Of a stretch of 64,000 nt of DNA, positions 57,722 to 64,000 are shown piece after piece. The notes beneath the pieces were generated by a model. It searched no databases and was not told the DNA's origin. It saw only the letters and a list, made by a program, of their open reading frames with translations. Numbering within the stretch: the first letter of the stretch is position 1; every line of letters starts with the position of its first letter. Source of the stretch: Ectobius pallidus (taxonomy: Eukaryota; Arthropoda; Insecta; Blattodea; Ectobiidae). The DNA lies in the NCBI GenBank assembly GCA_964059195.1, contig CAXKWD010000009.1:149415890-149479889 (forward strand), given 5' to 3'. The position numbers were made by a program, and so were the translations under genes.

Positions 57722-58552
57722 TCTCTATATATATAAAAGGCTTTGTCCTGACTGATTGAATGAATGACTGACTGATTGACTGAATGACAGGAATCAACGT
57801 ACAGCCTAAACTATAACAGGTAGAGACTTGGAATTTTGACAGTACCTTCGTTTCATAATGTAGGTGCTCACTAAGAAAGGATTTTGAAAAATTCTGATTT
57901 TAAATGCCAAAATTAAATGTTTTTAAAAATACCTAATCCCTTTTTACATAGAATTATCAATTCCAAATCACAGAATATATTGTTGCCAAATGGTATCAGG
58001 TGGGCTTGGAAAAAACAATTGAAATGCACTTTTGACAAATAAGAGAAGTTATCAAAATAATTCATGTTATAAATAAATATTACAGAATGAAATCCACTAA
58101 AATAATGGAATCACATAACTTTCTCTACCCTGGACATAGAGAAAACAAAACGAGGTATGGTAATGTGTATATTATTATATTATATCGCAGGTTTTTGGAG
58201 AGAAAAGTATGAAAGTGATAATGCTTTATGGTAACATAAGAGTGGGAAATTTCCCGCCTTGATATTACAATTTTATGTTACAGGAATTTCTGTTTCTTCT
58301 TATTTAAACCTCTACCAGGCTTACTGTGCACTGTACAAGCGATGGGATGCAACATTCTAGATCCTCTATGAGCCATAAAAAACTATATCAAGCGTTTTCT
58401 GAGGGAATAGTTTGAGTGTAATAAGTCGTTCTTCCTATTTCAAATTATAAATGCCTATATAAGGACCTAGAATTTAAAATTGAAAATCCTTCATAAGCTA
58501 ATTTCCAATTACAAAATACAAAACCCGGGCGACGCCGGGTCTTTTAAGCTAG
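57722..58552 (+). mobile_element. Family A Helitron, complete 831-bp copy
   Basis: It starts TCTCTATATATATAAAAGG after A57721 and ends with a 6-bp hairpin (ACCCGG/CCGGGT, 58523-58540), eight bases, then CTAG before T58553. Those are textbook Helitron termini. No RepHel gene, so it is non-autonomous. It lies 20 bp from the donor site of the P450 exon at 58579-58647. Confidence 0.93.
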
Positions 58553-58578
58553 TATATTATAACTATCACAGAACTTAC

Positions 58579-58647
58579 CTGAGCATCCAAGTGTTGCCCC
58601 AGGACATAAAGACACCAAGTCACTCCTGCTGCTATTGTGTCGTGTCC
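58579..58647 (-). CDS. Cytochrome P450 CYP4-like, I-helix exon
   Basis: The acceptor is TGTTCTCAG and the donor GTAAGT. The 23 codons read GHDTIAAGVTWCLYVLGQHL plus DAQ. With the last Ala of the preceding exon this gives AGHDTI, the oxygen-binding motif AGx(D/E)T. The Thr after Asp is kept; the following residue, usually Thr or Ser, is Ile. Phase 0 at both ends. Confidence 0.95.
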
Positions 58648-59059
58648 CTGAGAACATACAAAGTCTCCTTGATTCATCATATAGGCTACTTTTGTTAAAA
58701 GAAAAAGTACGGTAATGGTTAATTTTTGTCTGTTCCCATTTGTCACAAACACTACTAATCTGATACAGCTGGAAATTAGCATAAACATGATTTTTATATC
58801 CAGAAACGTTATAGGACTGTAGTCGTTCACTCACCTCCGCCATTTCACCTAATGTCAAAATCATTAACATTTAATATCAGTTAAAATGAACCATGACAAA
58901 AATGAACCATGAACCATGAACCATGACAATAAAAAGATGCACATCAATATTGCATCTCCTACTGGTAAAACCAAAGATCATATTTTTCGGTCGACCGCAG
59001 ACCGATGATGGGAAAAACACTCCTGAAACTAGTCCAGTTTTAAAGAAAATGACTTAAGT

Positions 59060-59475
59060 GGACTTAAATAGTATATTGCGACACAAGGGCGGAAAGGCAC
59101 GTTTACGGGTCGAGGAAACAGATTGAAAACCCGAGGCGCAGCCGAGGGTTTTTAAGTTTTCGAGACCCGTAAATGCCTTTACGGTCCGTGTGTTGCATGC
59201 TATTTTTTGCACGACGGTTACTTATATCAATTTAATTATATTAATTGTGATATTACCTGAAAATATTATGTAAATACAGACTTGAAGAATGGTGCTTATT
59301 TCAGAAAGGGATTCGCATTTGTTATTGTTTATGGCAACCGAATATTTATAAAGCGGGGAGGCCTTGGTCATTTCTGCTCGCAAATAAGCATTTGCGGGCG
59401 GTAGAGTAACTTTCCGCCCGTCGCCCCTAGCAACAAGTCACTTTCCGCCCGTCGCCCCTAGCAACAAGATTGCGT
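59060..59475. repeat. Inverted and direct short repeats in P450 intron
   Basis: Around 59085-59205 an imperfect palindrome contains TTTACGGGTCGAGGAAA and CGAGACCCGTAAATGCC, centred on AACCCGAGGCGCAGCCGAGG. At 59409-59468 a 31-bp segment with TTTCCGCCCGTCGCCCCTAG occurs twice in tandem. No coding evidence. Confidence 0.7.
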
Positions 59476-59772
59476 GTGGTAATGTCAAGTTACGAGCCAT
59501 GTAAACAACTGTCGTAAGAAACACTTACTAGCTAAGGAGTGCAAAAAAGTGTTTTTATTTTCGACTTTCCTCAACACTCTGTTGCCAGGTTTAATCAGAT
59601 TCATTTTCAAGCTCAGACGACGTTGTACAGCATTCGTCCATTACATAGAACTTAACAGCCGAGCGCAAAGTTAACAAAATCAGCACTGGCAACTGTTAAG
59701 TTCTGTATAACAGTCTTACAACCAAAATAACTATTTCATAATTATGAATCTGTGCTGACATATGGTACTTAC

Positions 59773-59879
59773 TGCAAACATGAAGGTATCGACCTCCTCA
59801 CAGATGTCAGCATCTGTCAGCACTCTCCCATCCTCCGACACCTCCAACAGCAGATCTAGTAGAGCCAGACGATGCTTTC
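59773..59879 (-). CDS. Cytochrome P450 CYP4-like, exon before I-helix core
   Basis: The exon runs from a TATTACAG acceptor to a GTAAGT donor. It encodes [17 protein letters not shown], then [24 protein letters not shown] and EEVDTFMF are hallmark CYP4 text; the usual continuation is EGHDTT. Here Ala stands where most CYP4 proteins have the Glu that can bond covalently to heme. Two bases at the start complete a Gly codon from the upstream exon. Confidence 0.95.
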
Positions 59880-59986
59880 CTGTAATAATATTAATGTCAA
59901 GCCAAACCCAAAGCTTACGAAAAACTCTCCTTTGCCAAAACTATGACACATCTTCCAGGAAAGACCTGCTTGATGTCTGATAGGGA

Positions 59987-60278
59987 TTATTTATTTATTT
60001 ATTTATTTAACCTGACGGAGTTAAGGCCATAAGGCCTTCTCTACCACTCAGCCAGGGCAAAAACATGAAATACATAATGATAATAATAATAATAATTAAT
60101 AATAAATTTAAAAAGAACTGATATACCTGAATACAAGAAATTTACATTAAATACAAAGAAAAAATTCGAACGTAAGTACTTGAATAATATTAATATATAA
60201 TACAAATGACTAAAATAAAGAAATAAAAAAAGATGAAATTATAAACAAATACATTCTTAGTTATTACAAAATATAATG
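59987..60278. repeat. ATTT-tailed interspersed repeat
   Basis: After a TTTA run there is a phrase with GGAGTTAAGGCCATAAGGCC and TTCTCTACCACTCAGCC, a motif I recognise as common in insect interspersed repeats, then AT-rich text with ATA runs. It is likely a retrotransposon 3' end. Confidence 0.6.
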
Positions 60279-60335
60279 AAAATTCATCATCATCATCATC
60301 TTCAGGGATTAAGCCTCAGAAGGCTTGTTCCGGTC

Positions 60336-60720
60336 TCATGCATTACTCAATTGTTGTGTCCATCTCTTCTTTGGTCTGCCAATGTTTCTCTTGCCTATGG
60401 GTTTGTAATTTAGTAGCAGTTGTGGAATGCGGTAATCTTCCATTCTTTCTATGTGTTCTTTCCAGTTGGTTCTATATTGGCGTAACTTCTCATTTAACTT
60501 AAAAATACCCAATTCCTTTCTTATATCTTCATTTCTCTTTTTGTCTAATAATGTATAGCCTGCAATACTCCTTAAAAATCTCATTTCTGCGGCTTCTATT
60601 TTTCTTTCTTCGTTTTTAAGTAGCGTCCAACATTCCGAACCATACAACAACATGGGTACTGCCATTACTTTATAAAACTTTAATTTAGTTTCTATTCTGG
60701 TAGCTTTAAGGTTTCTTTTT
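60336..60720 (-). pseudogene. Non-LTR retrotransposon RT C-terminal relic (RTE-like)
   Basis: The minus frame reads PMLLYGSECWTLLKNEERKI, then MRFLRSIAGYTLLDKKRNE and GRPKKRW near the end, the conserved tail of craniofacial-type endonuclease/RT proteins seen in RTE-like elements (LYGSE.W, R..R.I.G.T, GRP..RW). The 3' end is followed on plus by a CATCATCATC run at 60283-60298. The catalytic RT is missing. Confidence 0.82.
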
Positions 60721-60841
60721 ATAGTACCGCTTTAATGTTTCGTATATAAAAAACGAAGATGTAACAAATAAGATATAATGAAAATTAAAAAATATACCCG
60801 TATATTATTAATTAGCATCAATTCCTAAATGTTATTGTATA

Positions 60842-61310
60842 CAGTGATGGGAAAAGTACAGAAAGAAAGTAATTCGGCTGAATTACAATTACCTGAGAGA
60901 CATTTTACTTAATTACAATTACAAATTCCTTTTTCAAAAAGTAATCAGTAAAATTACAATTACATTTACAATTACTTTACAAAATGGCAGTACCTCAAAA
61001 TTCCTTGTTTTGAGCACAAGCCCAAATTATTAATGAACAATAATATTTTCATAAACATTGAGTAACTTTTTGTTAATATTAACTCTAATTTGAATATTAG
61101 TTGCAAAAACAGTAGCGATGACGATATAGCAAGCGAGAATGATACTAATACTAACGACTAATAAATTGTAACAATTACAATTTTATTTCCAGAAGTAAAT
61201 TACAAGTAGGAATTACATTTTTTAAAAAGTATTGATTACAAGTAAAAGTGACCAAAAAAGGAATTGTTACTGTAATCCGATTACTTTTGCTCAATTACTT
61301 CTCATCACTG
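60842..61310. mobile_element. hAT-type MITE, copy 2
   Basis: Ends CAGTGATGGG and CTCATCACTG. An exact 8-bp duplication ATTGTATA flanks it (60834-60841, 61311-61318). It is closely related to 2352-2834. Confidence 0.92.
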
Positions 61311-61319
61311 ATTGTATAC

Positions 61320-61650
61320 TAAATTTATTAAATGGCGCTTGAACTGTGAAGTCGTTTGGCAGCTCCTGAGATGGCTAGGCAGTGAATTCCAGTGACGAAT
61401 AGCTGTTGTTGTAAACGAATTCGAATAATGTGAAGTTCTGTAAAGAGGCATGGATAGTAAGGGGTCAAGCTGAGAGCGCGTGCCCAAATTAAGGTAGGAA
61501 GAAAGGTAATGAAAGCGACTGGAAAGATAGCTAGGTGTTGAGGTATGAAGGATTCTATAGAGCAGAATGAGATAGTGAAAATATCTTCGTTCACGCAGGC
61601 GTACCCATCGAAGTGATTCCAGTAACGGTGTTATGTGGTATTATGGGTAA
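61320..61650 (-). pseudogene. Non-LTR retrotransposon RT C-terminal relic, another family
   Basis: The minus strand with one frameshift encodes LRERRYFHYLILLYRILH-like text and then TTAIRHWNSLPSHLRS and FKRHL. This is the common C-terminal signature (WNSLP..LR...S...FK..L) of jockey/CR1-group reverse transcriptases. Only the last ~110 residues remain. Confidence 0.78.
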
Positions 61651-61801
61651 TGAGTTGATGGTGCTTTTAATTAATTCAGTAACTTGGTTTGCATTCAAGT
61701 AACTTATTTTCAGAATTGAAAGACAGTTCGACAGAAAAAAAAGTCCATTACCGTCCCCAAAAATGCAATTAGAGACTGGGCAGTCTTAAATGCTTTGGAA
61801 A

Positions 61802-62957
61802 TCTGTATACCAAGAGGAAGCGTTTTTCTCTCTGTATGTTTATGTGCGATGCCCAGCTAAATCTAGGGCATGTAGACATCTAAAATGTTTAACATAGATG
61901 GACTGAAGGATGTCTGAATGCAGTTCGAACACGGCTTTTAGCTTTTTAATTATCAATACTTTTAATTGTTTATGTGTGATTTGGGTAAGGTTCAAGAGTT
62001 TGTGGTACCTTTTAATTGTTTCATTTCGAATGTTTATGCCCATATGGCAGTATAAGATCGTTTTAATGAATTAAAAATAATTCATCTAAAGAAACGATGT
62101 AAATTGTTAATTAATTACTTTTGAAGTGAAACTTCTTTAAGCGTACCAGGAGTAAATCGAGAGCTAACCCAAACTTGTGTAAGAACTAAATCGTCACGAA
62201 AGTAGCGGGGCTGTGACGGACTGCACGGAAAACAATCAACTCAACGAAATAAAAAAAATTAAGAATTCAAAACCCAAAAATTCAAAATTTAAAAAGTCCA
62301 AAAAGTAAAAAGTAAAAAAATTAAAAAATCAAAAGTCTAAAAATCTCAAATTAAAAAATACAAGAATACAAAATTAAAAAAATTACGGGAGCGGACGGGG
62401 GAAAGGTCAGGCATTGAGTGGGGGCTATCACTGCTTCGAGCTAGTGGCGTGGTGAGCCCTTCACCATTATAAAAAATCCAAAATTAAAAAAATAAAAATC
62501 CAAAATTAAAAATCAAAACATCCAAAATAAAAAAAATCCAAAAATTCTAAATTAAACAATAAAAAATCTAAAATTTAAAAAATCAGAAAATCCAAAATTA
62601 AAAAATTAAAAATCCAAAATTAAAAAATCCAAGACTAAAACATAAAAAATTAAAAATTCAAAGATCCTAACTGTAAAAAATTTAAAATTAAAAAATTAAA
62701 ATATCCAAAATTTAAAAAATCAGAAAATATAGATTTCAAAATGTCCACACACATAAAATTTAAAAAAATTCCATACACCTAAAATTAAAAAAGTCTAACA
62801 ATCCAAAATTGAAAAAATCCAACAATCCAAAATTGAAAAAAATCTAAAAATTAAAAAAAATCCAAGTTTCACGTGGAACGCCTCGCACCCGATTTTTTTT
62901 GTGTTAAATAAATAATTTAGAAAGCATCTAGCAGTGGAGTTAGCGGGCACCTGCTAG
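61802..62957 (+). mobile_element. Helitron related to family B, with A-rich expansion
   Basis: It starts TCTGTATACCAAGAGGAAGC after A61801 and ends GGGCACCTGCTAG before T62958. The 5' part shares the GCGATGCCCAGC...AAATCTA region with family B. From about 62250 to 62870 it holds a degenerate array of AAAATT/AATCCAAAA words. The terminal hairpin is weak, so the call is less certain than the others. Confidence 0.65.
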
Positions 62958-62967
62958 TTCTTATATA

Positions 62968-63594
62968 CAGGGCCGTATTTCTAAATAGGCTAAGTAGGCT
63001 GCAGCCTAGAGCGGAAAATTTTCAGGGGCGGCAGTTTGGCAATTTATTCAAAAGTTAAAATGAAGTATTTAAGAAATCTCGTAAGAAAGCCATGAAAATT
63101 TGAACATGAAGACTACGTGGGATGAGTTTTCTTAGAGAAGTTTGTATATTTTTCAACAAATAAACCAGTAATTAACTACATTTTCTGTAATTTCATTTCA
63201 CCGTGTAGGACAACTTAATTCAAAATTGAACACAGTTCATCAATTACGAAAAAGATAGTCATTAGCATTAAAATATAAAAATATGTTTAAAAAAGTGATC
63301 ACTGATCTCCAAGACCAAATTAATTAATTAATTAATTTCGAAACCCATTTCATTTTTTAAAGAATCTTAAAAGAAGTAAGTAAACAAAAAATTTGATTAT
63401 ATAATTTATTACGTAAACCATTAAAATTGCAGTTTTATCTAAACTAAATGAGCTTTATGTTTAAAAAAGATGAAAACACCAATGAACTCCATCCTTTTGT
63501 TCTATAAAACAAGTGTATTGAGCAAATCTGAACTATAGAGGGGGCGGCAAATGGACTTTAGCCTATAGGCGGCATACTCCTAAATCCGGCCCTG
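62968..63594. mobile_element. hAT element, 627 bp
   Basis: It begins CAGGGCCGTATTTCTAAATA and ends CTAAATCCGGCCCTG. An exact 8-bp duplication CTTATATA flanks it (62960-62967, 63595-63602). No transposase frame. It lies between two P450 exons. Confidence 0.92.
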
Positions 63595-63816
63595 CTTATA
63601 TATAATCAAGAAAATATAAATAATTAGGTTTATCAATATAACTACAGTTCGTTCACCAATTCAGATTTCTGTCAAGCCAATGAGTTCTACTTACCTTTTA
63701 TCTCCTAATAAAAGTTGCTTGTCTATGTTCCCTCTATACCACAGGTAAAATATTTCAGTGTTATTCATTAACATAACATTTTGTTCACCAATTCAAATTT
63801 CTGTCAAGCTAGTTAC

Positions 63817-63895
63817 CTTTTATGCCATTCTGTTGAAAACTTTCTGTTATATTCCCATTTTCTCTGACTTTCTCCTCCTTGCGCTCACTGATTAC
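63817..63895 (-). CDS. Cytochrome P450 CYP4-like, most upstream exon in window
   Basis: The acceptor is GTTTTTTAAAG and the donor GTAACT, which has C at the fifth intron base instead of the usual G. It encodes VISERKEEKVRENGNITESF and then QQNGIK plus the first base of a Gly codon completed at 59879. VI.ER (here VISERK) followed by a variable acidic/polar loop is the usual CYP4 text ahead of KKRLAFLDLLL. The upstream half of the gene (membrane anchor to helix G) lies beyond base 64000. Confidence 0.85.
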
Positions 63896-64000
63896 CTTTA
63901 AAAAACAAGAGAAATATGTTAAGCGAGTGTGTCGTAAGTGATGTAAATTAAGGGGGGCCATACAGGTTAGAGTACTGAGAAATACGCTTTGTGAACTGAC

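Overview
This is a gene-poor, repeat-dense, AT-rich stretch of an animal nuclear genome, almost certainly an insect. The support is: exons of a CYP4-type cytochrome P450 and of an animal alpha-amylase with GT-AG introns, abundant insect-type transposons (jockey-like, Penelope-like, mariner, hAT, Helitron), tRNA-derived SINE heads, and a short interstitial TTAGG array, the arthropod telomere motif. Repeats of this kind are what I would expect in a large hemimetabolous (cockroach- or termite-like) genome, but that placement is only a guess. Nothing bacterial, phage or plasmid-like was seen.

Host genes. The right third (42680-63895, minus strand) carries the last six exons of a CYP4-family P450. 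Their 254 codons join in one open frame through all five introns; the N-terminal half lies beyond base 64000. Two plus-strand exons of alpha-amylase lie at 29434-29551 and 31592-31759, the second with a reading-frame break near its 3' end. A terminal exon with a U1-type C2H2 zinc finger ends at 39210. A THAP-type zinc-finger start exon lies at 50195-50301. Everything else is intron or intergenic DNA filled by mobile elements.

Mobile elements, left to right. 1-7000: TIR elements, an internally deleted mariner (3126-3834) and a ~440-bp tandem satellite (5489-6540). 7011-11242: a jockey-like reverse transcriptase relic abutted by a hAT and split by two Helitrons, the first a chimera of two families. 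15977-20070: a Penelope-like element (PLE) whose C-terminal coding remnant runs into a hammerhead-ribozyme terminal repeat; it is split by two hATs, the second of which is itself split by a Helitron. 20800-23250: minisatellites and the TTAGG array. 23900-31550: hAT, palindromic mariner and other short elements around the amylase exons. 31832-33163: a Tigger/pogo-like element holding a Helitron. 33390-39720: Helitrons, PLE hairpins and a jockey ORF1. 41000-63600: PLE, Helitron, mariner, hAT and non-LTR relics, mostly inside P450 introns.

The most interesting material is a set of short PLE-derived insertions (35577-35817, 38385-38620, 39359-39720, 52638-53192, 57411-57690) that are long inverted repeats. 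Three have exact 14-16 bp target duplications. Each carries a different hammerhead ribozyme core (CUGANGA...GAAA...NUH), in one case on both strands. Target duplications, A/T Helitron flanks and empty sites within the window give exact boundaries for many elements, so a relative insertion chronology can be read directly.
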